Positions 8,134-15,086 of a stretch of 39,238 bases of DNA are shown piece by piece; position 1 is the stretch's first letter; each line of letters begins with the position of its first letter. The DNA comes from Rikenellaceae bacterium. GTDB taxonomy: Bacteria; Bacteroidota; Bacteroidia; Bacteroidales; UBA932. The DNA lies in the NCBI GenBank assembly GCA_900769145.1, contig CAAGFN010000183.1, forward strand, positions 1-39,238, given 5' to 3'. The position numbers and the translations under genes are program-made. The notes beneath the pieces were generated by a model, which was not told the origin of the DNA, searched no databases, and saw only the letters and a program-made list of their open reading frames with translations.

Positions 8134-8979
8134 ATGGCCCACACCGCTGAAGAGAAATTGTCGCAGTTCGGAAGGGTACTGGACGTGATGCGGAAACTCA
8201 GGGAAAATTGTCCCTGGAACGCTGCCCAGACGATGGCGTCACTCCGCCCGATGACCATTGAGGAGGTCTATGAACTCAGCGATGCGATTCTCAAGAAATC
8301 GGGCAATGACATTGAGAAGGAGCTCGGAGACGTGCTCCTTCATGTTGTGTTTTATTCCCGTATAGCGGAGGAGAGGGGAGACTTCGATATCGCTGACGTG
8401 ATGGAGCGCCTCTGCGAGAAGATGATTTTCCGTCACCCTCACGTTTTTTCGGACACTAAAGTGGCTGATGCCCAGGAGGTTTCGGAGAATTGGGAAATGC
8501 TCAAGACCAAGGAGAAAGGCGGAAACAAACGCATTCTCTCAGGAGTTCCGGATTCTCTTCCTCCGATTCTCAAGGCATTGGCAATGCAGGACAAGGCCCG
8601 CGGTGTAGGCTTCGACTGGGAATGCCCTTCGCAGGTCTGGGACAAGGTAAAGGAGGAGCAGGGCGAGTTCCAGGCCGAGCTTGAGGCAATGGCTGTTGAG
8701 GAGGAGGGCTTGAATGTCAATGTGAATGAGGCTCCGGCTCCGGGTTCTGCACGTGACCGTGCTGAGGAGGAACTGGGTGACTTCATGTTCGCTGTCATCA
8801 ATGCGGCCCGTCTTTACGGCCTTAATCCTGATACAGCCCTGAACCGTGCCTGTGACAAGTTCCGCCGCAGGTTCACCTATCTTGAGGAGAATACTATCCG
8901 CAAGGGCCGCAATCTTACCGATATGACTCTGGCCGAGATGGATGCCATCTGGGACGAGGGCAAGGCCAAAGGTCTCTGA
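8134..8979 (+). CDS. mazG: Nucleoside triphosphate pyrophosphohydrolase MazG
   Basis: MazG hydrolyses NTPs and dNTPs to the monophosphate plus pyrophosphate, acting as a house-cleaning enzyme. The 281-residue protein has two MazG domains, as in the E. coli form (263 residues). The first, at about residues 15-110, contains LRENCPWNAAQT, the metal-binding EEVYELSDAI and KELGDVLLHVVFYS. The second, at about 160-260, has VKEEQGEFQAE and EEELGDFMFAVINAARLYGL. Acidic metal ligands look intact in both. It starts 21 bases after the bactofilin gene and ends 9 bases before tcdA, suggesting an operon. Confidence 0.95.
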   Translation: MAHTAEEKLSQFGRVLDVMRKLRENCPWNAAQTMASLRPMTIEEVYELSDAILKKSGNDIEKELGDVLLHVVFYSRIAEERGDFDIADVMERLCEKMIFRHPHVFSDTKVADAQEVSENWEMLKTKEKGGNKRILSGVPDSLPPILKALAMQDKARGVGFDWECPSQVWDKVKEEQGEFQAELEAMAVEEEGLNVNVNEAPAPGSARDRAEEELGDFMFAVINAARLYGLNPDTALNRACDKFRRRFTYLEENTIRKGRNLTDMTLAEMDAIWDEGKAKGL

Positions 8980-8988
8980 TTCTGAGTT

Positions 8989-9741
8989 ATGAGTTGGCTT
9001 GAGAGGACTGAGATGCTGGTGGGGGAGGCCGGGATTGACCGCCTGTCTTCCACCAGGGTTGCTGTGATTGGAGTTGGTGGCGTAGGAGGTTATGCCGCCG
9101 AGATGATTGTCCGGGCCGGTGTAGGTCATATCCTCATACTGGACAGTGATGATGTATCCGTATCCAACCGTAACCGTCAGCTTCTTGCTCTCAGTTCCAC
9201 GGTTGGCCGTCCGAAATGTGAGGTACTGAAAGAAAGGCTTCTTGATATCAATCCCGAACTGGACATTGTCACTGTCGAGAAGTTCATCATTGCCGAGGGG
9301 GCTGTTCCTGATGTGGGATGCGAGGCTACTTCCGGTACGCCCGCGGAGTTGCTTGGAGGCTATGAGTTCGACTATGTCGTGGATGCGATTGATACATTGT
9401 CCCCCAAGCTGGAACTGATTCGGTATTGTCTTGAACGGAAGATTCCGCTGGTTTCCTCAATGGGGGCCGGGGCCAAGTTCGACGTCACGAAAATCCGCAT
9501 TACGGATATCTCCAAGTCGTTTCAATGTCCTCTTGCCCACATGGTCCGCAAGCGTCTAGGCAAAATGGGTATCCGCAAGGGTTTCAAGGCCGTGTTCTCC
9601 GAGGAAATAGCAGACCGGTCCTCCATTGTGCTGGAAGCCGGTCGCAATAAGAAATCCCAGGTTGGGACTATTTCATATCTTCCCGCTGCTTTCGGCTGCG
9701 CCTGTGCACAGGCTGTGATTACCGGATTGCTGGAGAAGTGA
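8989..9741 (+). CDS. tcdA: tRNA threonylcarbamoyladenosine dehydratase TcdA
   Basis: TcdA (CsdL/YgdL) is an E1-like ATP-dependent enzyme that dehydrates t6A37 of tRNA to the cyclic form ct6A. The 250-residue protein has the Rossmann nucleotide motif GVGGVGGYAAE at about residues 26-36, DSDDVSVSNRNRQLLAL with the family NxNRQ signature, DYVVDAIDTLSPK, and SMGAGAKFDVTKI. The CPLAHMVRKRLGK segment with its cysteine matches TcdA rather than MoeB or ThiF. It lies 9 bases after mazG and ends 4 bases before the convergent DUF2147 gene. Confidence 0.93.
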   Translation: MSWLERTEMLVGEAGIDRLSSTRVAVIGVGGVGGYAAEMIVRAGVGHILILDSDDVSVSNRNRQLLALSSTVGRPKCEVLKERLLDINPELDIVTVEKFIIAEGAVPDVGCEATSGTPAELLGGYEFDYVVDAIDTLSPKLELIRYCLERKIPLVSSMGAGAKFDVTKIRITDISKSFQCPLAHMVRKRLGKMGIRKGFKAVFSEEIADRSSIVLEAGRNKKSQVGTISYLPAAFGCACAQAVITGLLEK

Positions 9742-9745
9742 ACTG

Positions 9746-10177
9746 CTATTTCTTGATTCTGGTCCAGAATGAGTTGCGCCCGAATGCAGGTGCTCCCACG
9801 TAGCCTCTGAGCGTGAGGTCTCCGTTCTCCTTGAGCTTCACCGTGGCCTTGTAGGTGTTGCCGCTCTCCGGATCATAGATTGTACCGCCCCTCCATTCGC
9901 ACTTCTCAGCATCCCAGCTCATATTCTTCAGGATGACTTTCCCTGCCAGTACTTTGCTCCTCTGGGACTTGTCAGGATTCTTAACATCGAGTACTCCCTC
10001 GTCTTTAGTCCAGATAAGGGTTCCGATGTATTTGCCTTCAGCCTTCGTGACCTTTATTTTTCCGGTTCCGTTTTCTGAAAGAAATGTCCCGAGAATAGCA
10101 TCCGCATTCTGGGCTGACATTGCCGCGGCTGACATCAGCATTGCGGCGAGGAGCATAATTAACTTCTTCATTTTCAT
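9746..10177 (-). CDS. DUF2147 secreted protein
   Basis: This 143-residue protein starts with a cleavable signal peptide (MKMKKLIMLLAAMLMSAAAM followed by SAQ), so it is exported to the periplasm. The rest is a single DUF2147 domain: ILGTFLSENGTGKIKV, GKYIGTLIWTKD, a central WRGGTIYDPESGNTYKATV core and the terminal TLRGYVG plus FWTRI. DUF2147 proteins adopt a small beta-barrel of unknown function. A TAACTTTG box at 10242-10235 on the minus strand could be the -7 element of its promoter, interleaved with the divergent promoter of the GNAT-like gene. Confidence 0.9.
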   Translation of the reverse strand: MKMKKLIMLLAAMLMSAAAMSAQNADAILGTFLSENGTGKIKVTKAEGKYIGTLIWTKDEGVLDVKNPDKSQRSKVLAGKVILKNMSWDAEKCEWRGGTIYDPESGNTYKATVKLKENGDLTLRGYVGAPAFGRNSFWTRIKK

Positions 10178-10230
10178 TTGATTGATAAATTATTTTCTAT
10201 TTGGATTATTTATTCTCCTTTTGGGCGAAT

Positions 10231-10261
10231 TTTGCAAAGTTAGAAAGATTTTGTAAATTTG
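10231..10261 (+). promoter_or_regulatory. Promoter for the GNAT-like gene
   Basis: TTTG at 10231-10234, 19 bases, then TAAATTTG at 10254-10261, an ideal Bacteroidota promoter. The expected start is near 10268, about 30 bases before the ATG at 10300. Confidence 0.78.
10235..10242 (-). promoter_or_regulatory. Putative -7 box for the DUF2147 gene
   Basis: The minus strand reads TAACTTTG, matching TAnnTTTG, about 58 bases before the start codon. No good -33 box is visible. It lies inside the spacer of the divergent plus-strand promoter, so the two could compete. Confidence 0.4.
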
Positions 10262-10299
10262 TAAGCTTTTACTGCTAAAGTTGTACTAAAACTTGGTTT

Positions 10300-11418
10300 A
10301 TGTCGCAATATATTATATCCGAGGTCACGACTAAGAAGGATCTTAAGGCATTCATAAAGTTCCCTGATGAACTTTACAAGGACAATGAACAATATGTTCC
10401 TGCCCTTCACTCCGACCAGATGGCGAGCCTGACCAAAGACCCTGCCCTCGACTACTGTATCCACAAATTGTGGCTTGTGAGAGACGGAAAGAAAGTCGTA
10501 GGCCGTATCTGTGCGATGATCAATCCACGTTATAACGAGAGATATGACAAGAAGCGTGCCCGCTTCGGCTGGTTCGATACGATAAATGACATTGAGGTTG
10601 CCAGGCTTCTGCTGACCACTGCGGAGAATTGGGCCCGCGAGAACGGTATGACGGAGGTGCACGGCCCGCTCTATTACAATACTTTGGGGAAGCAGGGTAT
10701 GCTTGTGGAGGGATTTGAGAATATTCCTCCGTTCAACTGCCTTTATAATTTCCCGTATTACAATGATTTGGTGACTGCTCTCGGTTATGAGAAGGAGTGC
10801 GATTGGCTTCAGTACAAGATGGTTGCCAACCAGGGTGTTCCGGAGAAGGTGAGCAGGATTGCAGGGATGCTGAGGGAGAGGTACAACCTTCACGATGGCT
10901 GTCTGGCAAAGTTGAAGAAGGACAAGGAGATGGTCAGGTACTTCTTCAAGGTTTACAATGAAAGTTTCGCTGAGGCTGTTTATAATTTCATTCCGTTTAC
11001 TACGAAGGAGATTGACCATGAGGCGAAGGTCAGCATGCCGTTCATCAATGACAAGGTCAGCACTATCGTCCTTGATGCGAGCAATGAGCTGGTGGCGTTC
11101 GGAATTGCTTTTCCGACTATTTCAAAGGCTTTGCAGAAGGCCAAGGGAAGGCTGTTCCCGTTCGGATGGTTCCATCTTCTGAAGGCCATGCACAATTATG
11201 AGACGGTTGACCTTATGCTGAACGGGGCAACGCCGATGTGGCAGAATAAGGGCGTAAGTTCCATTTTCCATTGCTCGATGGCGGACAAGTACAAGAAGTC
11301 CGGCACTGTCTGGGCGATTTCCAATCCGCAGATTGAGACGAACTCGGCTGTCAATGTATGGGGCAAGTATGAGCACGAGCTTTATATGAGGCGCCGCTGC
11401 TACGTGAAGGAGATTTGA
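10300..11418 (+). CDS. GNAT-fold N-acetyltransferase-like protein
   Basis: This 372-residue cytoplasmic protein matches a conserved Bacteroidota family annotated as N-acetyltransferase or YghO-like. The N-terminal half has a PDELYKDNEQYVPAL opening and a strand-turn KLWLVRDGKKVVGRICAMIN, which resembles the GNAT core strand that precedes acetyl-CoA binding. ENGMTEVHGPLYYNTLGKQG follows. The C-terminal half (MWQNKGVSSIFHCSMADKYK, then a SNPQIETNSAV segment) looks like a second, more diverged GNAT-like lobe. No substrate can be proposed. The start is supported by a consensus promoter ending 38 bases upstream. Confidence 0.7.
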   Translation: MSQYIISEVTTKKDLKAFIKFPDELYKDNEQYVPALHSDQMASLTKDPALDYCIHKLWLVRDGKKVVGRICAMINPRYNERYDKKRARFGWFDTINDIEVARLLLTTAENWARENGMTEVHGPLYYNTLGKQGMLVEGFENIPPFNCLYNFPYYNDLVTALGYEKECDWLQYKMVANQGVPEKVSRIAGMLRERYNLHDGCLAKLKKDKEMVRYFFKVYNESFAEAVYNFIPFTTKEIDHEAKVSMPFINDKVSTIVLDASNELVAFGIAFPTISKALQKAKGRLFPFGWFHLLKAMHNYETVDLMLNGATPMWQNKGVSSIFHCSMADKYKKSGTVWAISNPQIETNSAVNVWGKYEHELYMRRRCYVKEI

Positions 11419-11460
11419 GTTTTTTAGAAAATTGCTGTGTATCAGCAGAATATTGTTTTT

Positions 11461-12555
11461 ATGGCAGAGAATAATTCGTTGCTTGAAAAGGTTCTGGGTC
11501 TCCAGGATAAATATGAGGCTTTGCAGGCCCAGCTTGCGGATCCGGCCGTTATGGCTGACATGAAGAAGTTTGTCCAGCTCAACAAGGATTACAAGGAGTT
11601 GGAGCCGATTATCAAGGCTGGTCACGAGTATAAGAAGATGGTCGAGGATTTGGCTGCGGCCAAGGATATCATGGCCAATGAGAAGGATGAGGATTTGAGG
11701 GAGATGGCGAGGGAGGAGATTGCCGAGATTGAGCCCAAGCTTCCTGACATGGAGCAGAATATCAAGCTTCTGCTGATTCCGGCCGACCCTGATGACGGCA
11801 AGAATGCGATGGTGGAGATTCGTGGCGGTACCGGTGGCGACGAGGCTGCCATATTCGCCGGTGACTTGTTCCGTATGTATTCCAAGTATGCTGAAAGCAA
11901 GGGCTGGAGGCTTGAGATTACGGATCAGGCTCCGGGTACTTCCGGAGGATATAAGCAGATTGTGTTCAAACTTTCTTCGAACAATGATGGTGTCTATGGC
12001 ACTATGAAGTATGAGTCCGGCGTGCATCGCGTGCAGCGTGTGCCACAGACCGAGACTCAGGGCAGGATTCAGACTTCTGCGGCTTCGGTGGCCGTGTTCC
12101 CTGAGGCTGATGAGTTTGATATTGACCTGGATATGAATGATATCCGCAAGGATACTTATTGTTCTTCGGGTCCTGGCGGCCAGGGTGTGAACACTACTTA
12201 TTCTGCTGTCCGTCTTACCCATATTCCTTCGGGTATTGTGGTACAGTGCCAGGAGGAGCGTTCGCAGCTGAAGAATTTTGACCGTGCCCTGGAGGAACTT
12301 AGGACGAGGCTTTACAATATGGAGCATCAGAAGTATCTGGATGGCATTGCTGCGAAGCGCAAGACGATGGTTTCGACGGGTGACCGTTCGGCCAAGATAC
12401 GTACGTACAATTATCCTCAGTCCCGTGTGACTGACCACCGTATAAACTGGTCGATGTACAATCTTCCGGTTTTCATGGATGGCGATATCCAGGAGTGCAT
12501 AGACCAGCTCCAGATAGCCGAGAACGCCGAGCGTCTCAAAGAGGCCGGGGAATAG
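11461..12555 (+). CDS. prfA: Peptide chain release factor 1
   Basis: RF1 recognises UAA and UAG stop codons and triggers peptidyl-tRNA hydrolysis. From ATG at 11461 the protein has 364 residues, the usual RF1 length. Key features are the universal GGQ loop (GPGGQGVNTTYSAVRLTH, GGQ at about 239-241) and the stop-codon reading tripeptide PQT at about 195-197 in HRVQRVPQTETQGRIQTS. The PxT form marks it as RF1 and not RF2 (SPF). A longer frame from GTG at 11437 adds an unlikely N-terminus. A strong inverted repeat just after the stop may end the transcript. Confidence 0.96.
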   Translation: MAENNSLLEKVLGLQDKYEALQAQLADPAVMADMKKFVQLNKDYKELEPIIKAGHEYKKMVEDLAAAKDIMANEKDEDLREMAREEIAEIEPKLPDMEQNIKLLLIPADPDDGKNAMVEIRGGTGGDEAAIFAGDLFRMYSKYAESKGWRLEITDQAPGTSGGYKQIVFKLSSNNDGVYGTMKYESGVHRVQRVPQTETQGRIQTSAASVAVFPEADEFDIDLDMNDIRKDTYCSSGPGGQGVNTTYSAVRLTHIPSGIVVQCQEERSQLKNFDRALEELRTRLYNMEHQKYLDGIAAKRKTMVSTGDRSAKIRTYNYPQSRVTDHRINWSMYNLPVFMDGDIQECIDQLQIAENAERLKEAGE

Positions 12556-12566
12556 GAATCCTTGGA

Positions 12567-12677
12567 GGCGGAGGCTGTACCTCTTTTCTCCGGACCAGGC
12601 CCTCCCAAACTTCGTTTGGGCCCCTCCCTCTAGTGCCGAGGGCGGCAAGTCCTACGAAAAGAGGTACAGCCTCCGCC
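12567..12677. repeat. Long palindromic element: 22-bp perfect inverted repeat with nested hairpins
   Basis: Bases 12567-12588 (beginning GGCGGAGGCTGTACC) are a perfect inverted copy of 12656-12677. The 67-base interior contains a second perfect hairpin, CCCAAAC/GTTTGGG at 12604-12620 with a 3-base loop, and a smaller CCCTC/GAGGG pair at 12626-12642. The element starts 11 bases after the prfA stop. It has no coding frame that makes sense. It may be a terminator for prfA, a REP/MITE-like repeat, or both. No flanking target duplication was recognised. Confidence 0.8.
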
Positions 12678-12725
12678 CGAAGCGTGCTGAATTACATGCT
12701 CTGCATTACCCACGGAGCACCTAAA

Positions 12726-12829
12726 GCAGGCGATGCCTGCGACGGCATCATCAGATGCCGCGCGGAGAACAGCGAAGCGAGAGCCCGCGGCGATGGTGCG
12801 CACGTAGCGCCTTACCCCCATAATGGGGG
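12726..12829. repeat. Run of GC-rich hairpins upstream of the queuosine genes
   Basis: Consecutive hairpins can be drawn. GCAGGC/GCCTGC is at 12726-12740, CGGCATC/GATGCCG at 12743-12760, CGCGG/CCGCG at 12761-12789 around AGCGAAGCGA, GGTGC/GCGCC at 12795-12811, and CCCCC/GGGGG at 12815-12829. They separate the long palindrome from the riboswitch candidate. They could be leader RNA structure or repeat debris. No TAnnTTTG promoter was found between 12556 and 12845. Confidence 0.55.
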
Positions 12830-12845
12830 CCAGGGGGAAAATAAT

Positions 12846-12875
12846 AGTGTGCTTGTTAACCACTTAAAAAACAAG
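12846..12875 (+). promoter_or_regulatory. Candidate preQ1-I riboswitch
   Basis: The leader folds as a compact H-type pseudoknot. P1 is AGTG (12846-12849) with CACT (12861-12864). The loop contains CTTG (12852-12855), which pairs with CAAG (12872-12875) after an A-rich TTAAAAAA strand. The order UUAAC-C...UUAAAAAACAAG closely resembles known preQ1-I aptamers, and C12860 sits where the preQ1-recognising cytosine is expected. The pseudoknot ends 3 bases before the ATG of a YhhQ-type transporter, followed by queF, so ligand binding would most simply block translation initiation. P1 is only 4 bp here, against about 5 in characterised examples. Family recognition is by eye. Confidence 0.68.
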
Positions 12876-12878
12876 AAA

Positions 12879-13556
12879 ATGAACAAAAAAGTATCAGTAA
12901 CCTTTCTGCTGCTCGCCATACTCTTCACAGTATGCCTGATAGCATCCAACCTCTTTGCGACCAAAGTCTTCGCATTAGGTTCACTAACACTGCCGGGAGC
13001 CGTTGTCATCTTCCCGCTTTCCTACATCCTCAACGACTGCTTCACCGAAGTCTGGGGCTACCGCAAGGCCAGACTTGTCATCTGGACCGCATTCGCGATG
13101 AACTTCTTCGTGGCCATTACAGGACAACTCGTCGCATTGCTGCCAGGAGCATCATTCTGGGACGGAGCCGAGCACTTCAACTACGTATTCAACCTCGCTC
13201 CGAAGGTAGCCTTCGCATCATTGCTCGCCTTCCTTGCCGGTTCGACATTGAACTCATTGGTGCTGAGCAAGATGAAGGTCGCATCTTCGGGAAAGGGCTT
13301 CTCCATCAGGGCCATAGTATCTTCATTGGCAGGAGAATTCCTTGACTCGCTCATATTCATGCCAATAGTCTTCTGGGGTACACCTCTCCGTGCCCTCGCA
13401 ATGATGATGCTTGCGCAGGTGACATTCAAAGTATGCTACGAGATAGTCATACTGCCGGTCACGGCGATAGTTGTCAAGGCCCTCAAGAAGAGTGAAGGCA
13501 TCGATGAATACGATAGGAACATTTCCTACAACCCATTCAGAATCACAGATTTATAA
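12879..13556 (+). CDS. yhhQ: Queuosine-precursor transporter, YhhQ/VUT family
   Basis: This 225-residue integral inner-membrane protein has about six transmembrane segments. It matches the COG1738 (YhhQ) family, which imports the queuosine precursors preQ0/preQ1. Family-typical segments are ASNLFATKVFALGSLTLPGA, PLSYILNDCFTEVWGYRKAR and the SLAGEFLDSLIFMPIVFWGT core. The start at 12879 follows directly after the riboswitch candidate; the upstream extension of the frame runs through the hairpin region and is not coding. queF follows 69 bases downstream, which strongly supports the role. COG1738 is the basis for the substrate call. Confidence 0.9.
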   Translation: MNKKVSVTFLLLAILFTVCLIASNLFATKVFALGSLTLPGAVVIFPLSYILNDCFTEVWGYRKARLVIWTAFAMNFFVAITGQLVALLPGASFWDGAEHFNYVFNLAPKVAFASLLAFLAGSTLNSLVLSKMKVASSGKGFSIRAIVSSLAGEFLDSLIFMPIVFWGTPLRALAMMMLAQVTFKVCYEIVILPVTAIVVKALKKSEGIDEYDRNISYNPFRITDL

Positions 13557-13625
13557 TCCATTGGCAAGAAGCCCCGGGTCTATGCACACTGCCCGTGGGC
13601 CCATTGCCGTCCAATATTTGCACCT

Positions 13626-14087
13626 ATGTCAGAAGGAAGAGAACTTGAGGGCCTGCAGTCCCTCGGAAACAAGACAGATTATAAAATGGACTATGCTCCG
13701 GAGGTACTTGAAACCTTCGAGAACAAGCATCCTGAGAACGATTACTGGGTACGTTTCAATTGCCCTGAATTCACCAGCCTTTGCCCTATTACAGGTCAGC
13801 CGGACTTCGCAGAAATACGAATCAGTTACATCCCTGACCACAGGATGGTCGAGAGCAAGAGCCTGAAACTGTACTTGTTCAGTTTCCGCAACCACGGAGA
13901 TTTCCACGAGGACTGCGTCAACAAAATCATGAAAGACCTCATCAAACTGATGGATCCGAAGTACATTGAGGTCACGGGATTGTTTACTCCGAGGGGAGGC
14001 ATATCCATTTACCCATACTGCAACTACGGCAGGCCCGGAACAAAATATGAGGCCCTGGCCGGGCAGCGGTTTGCCACGCACGAGTAA
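13626..14087 (+). CDS. queF: NADPH-dependent 7-cyano-7-deazaguanine (preQ0) reductase QueF
   Basis: QueF reduces the nitrile of preQ0 to the aminomethyl group of preQ1 with two NADPH, a late step of queuosine biosynthesis. The 153-residue protein is the short unimodular form. The catalytic Cys is at about position 53 in FTSLCPITGQPDFA, with Asp60 in the same motif. The QueF signature ESKSLKLYLFSFRNHGDFHE follows at about 76-95. The start ATG at 13626 gives the expected N-terminus (ELEGLQSLGNKTDY). It forms a unit with the upstream transporter, and together they fit the preQ1 riboswitch candidate. Confidence 0.96.
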   Translation: MSEGRELEGLQSLGNKTDYKMDYAPEVLETFENKHPENDYWVRFNCPEFTSLCPITGQPDFAEIRISYIPDHRMVESKSLKLYLFSFRNHGDFHEDCVNKIMKDLIKLMDPKYIEVTGLFTPRGGISIYPYCNYGRPGTKYEALAGQRFATHE

Positions 14088-14100
14088 ATTGCCCCGGCAG

Positions 14101-15015
14101 CTATAATTCGGTCACTTCGATTCTGTCGCAGTTGCCGGTCTCATTCTTCAATTCAATGCGGGAGAACACCCTGACAATGAAATAAAGAATAACAATGCAG
14201 GCTGCGGCAATGCCGAGATATGCGGAAACCGGCATCAGGTCAACGAAGTTGTCAGCCTCCTTGAGGGAGTCTATATTGCTGAAAATCAATGCAAATGTAT
14301 TGTTCGTAAAGTGCATCAGCATTGTCAGTTTCAGCGAACCTGTCCTGTAATATACATATCCGAAAAGACAGCCGAGGGCGAAAGCCGGAAGGGCCTGCCA
14401 AGGGTTCAGATGAATCAGTCCGAAGAACAATGCGGATAGTACGATGGCGTATGCCGGTTTTATCCCGCGCTGACCATCCTTCTTGGAATAGTTCAGCAGG
14501 CCGCGGAGGACCATTCCCCGGCAAAGCCATTCCTCGAAGAACGGGGCGAAGATGGAGACACAGAGGAAATTCATCCATAAGCGTCCTTCCACCATGCTGT
14601 TCAATGCCGTATCAAGCCATTCCGGCATTGGCGGCATCAGGGAATTGATTCCGTCCATCGTAAAGGACAAGGCCAATGTGCCGGCAATTACAAGTGCTGA
14701 GCAACCCAGAAGACCTGGTTTGCCGAAATTTTCACTGTCCAGAGCCACGCCCTCATCAAACATTGAGCTCCGCATACTCTTGCTCTGGGCGTACATCATC
14801 GGCGGGATGAACATCAGGGGGTAGGATATCAGCATCATCGCATCCTGCCCGGCTCCAGGGAGGCATACCAGGAAAATGAACCCGGCAACATTGCCCAAAA
14901 GGGCTCCTACCAGCAGGAGAATTGTCAAAATAAATATTTCCCGCGGACCGGGGATGAAGTGGGAATGACCAGAGAGAAGGTCATAGTTCTTTTCGTGACG
15001 CTTTATCCTTTTCAT
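14101..15015 (-). CDS. CPBP family intramembrane metalloprotease
   Basis: This 304-residue multi-pass membrane protein belongs to the CPBP (CaaX protease and bacteriocin-processing, ABI) family. The three conserved motifs are present: FFEEWLCRGM (EExxxR, about 161-166), FFGLIHLN (FxxxH, His about 202) and MLMHFTNN (His about 235). These residues would bind the metal. Hydrophobic stretches around 25-55, 57-77, 102-120 and 255-285 suggest 6-8 helices. In bacteria such proteins process or protect against peptides, but the substrate here is unknown. It lies downstream of the nucleotidyltransferase, separated by a hairpin. Confidence 0.9.
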   Translation of the reverse strand: MKRIKRHEKNYDLLSGHSHFIPGPREIFILTILLLVGALLGNVAGFIFLVCLPGAGQDAMMLISYPLMFIPPMMYAQSKSMRSSMFDEGVALDSENFGKPGLLGCSALVIAGTLALSFTMDGINSLMPPMPEWLDTALNSMVEGRLWMNFLCVSIFAPFFEEWLCRGMVLRGLLNYSKKDGQRGIKPAYAIVLSALFFGLIHLNPWQALPAFALGCLFGYVYYRTGSLKLTMLMHFTNNTFALIFSNIDSLKEADNFVDLMPVSAYLGIAAACIVILYFIVRVFSRIELKNETGNCDRIEVTEL

Positions 15016-15037
15016 TGGAAGGCATGGTTCATAATGA

Positions 15038-15071
15038 AGAGGTGGCTGGCCGTCAATGGTCAGCCACCTCT
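15038..15071 (-). terminator. Hairpin between nucleotidyltransferase and CPBP genes
   Basis: AGAGGTGGCTGGCC at 15038-15051 pairs with 15058-15071 in a 14-bp stem with one G-T pair and a 6-base loop. It is placed 16 bases after the stop of the upstream gene on the minus strand. No U-tract follows, so it may act as a terminator or as a processing and stability element. Confidence 0.6.
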
Positions 15072-15086
15072 GAAATCTATGGATAA

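Noticed and set aside
8539..9129. 196-codon minus-strand open frame
   Set aside because: Antisense across the mazG/tcdA junction; both plus-strand genes are well supported.
10240..11019. 259-codon minus-strand open frame
   Set aside because: Antisense to the GNAT-like gene and extends across that gene's promoter; low-complexity Leu/Ile/His content typical of shadows.
11122..12648. 508-codon open frame on the minus strand
   Set aside because: It lies antisense to prfA and the end of the GNAT-like gene, with no domain features; prfA carries unmistakable GGQ and PxT motifs, so this is a shadow.
12567..12677. Complete insertion sequence between prfA and yhhQ
   Set aside because: No transposase frame lies between the inverted arms and no target-site duplication could be seen.
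12567..12829. CRISPR array
   Set aside because: The repeats are inverted hairpins of differing sequence with no regular direct-repeat/spacer pattern, and no cas genes are nearby.
12495..12878. Upstream extension of the yhhQ frame
   Set aside because: It overlaps the end of prfA in another frame and runs through palindromes; the transporter starts naturally at MNKKVSV (12879).
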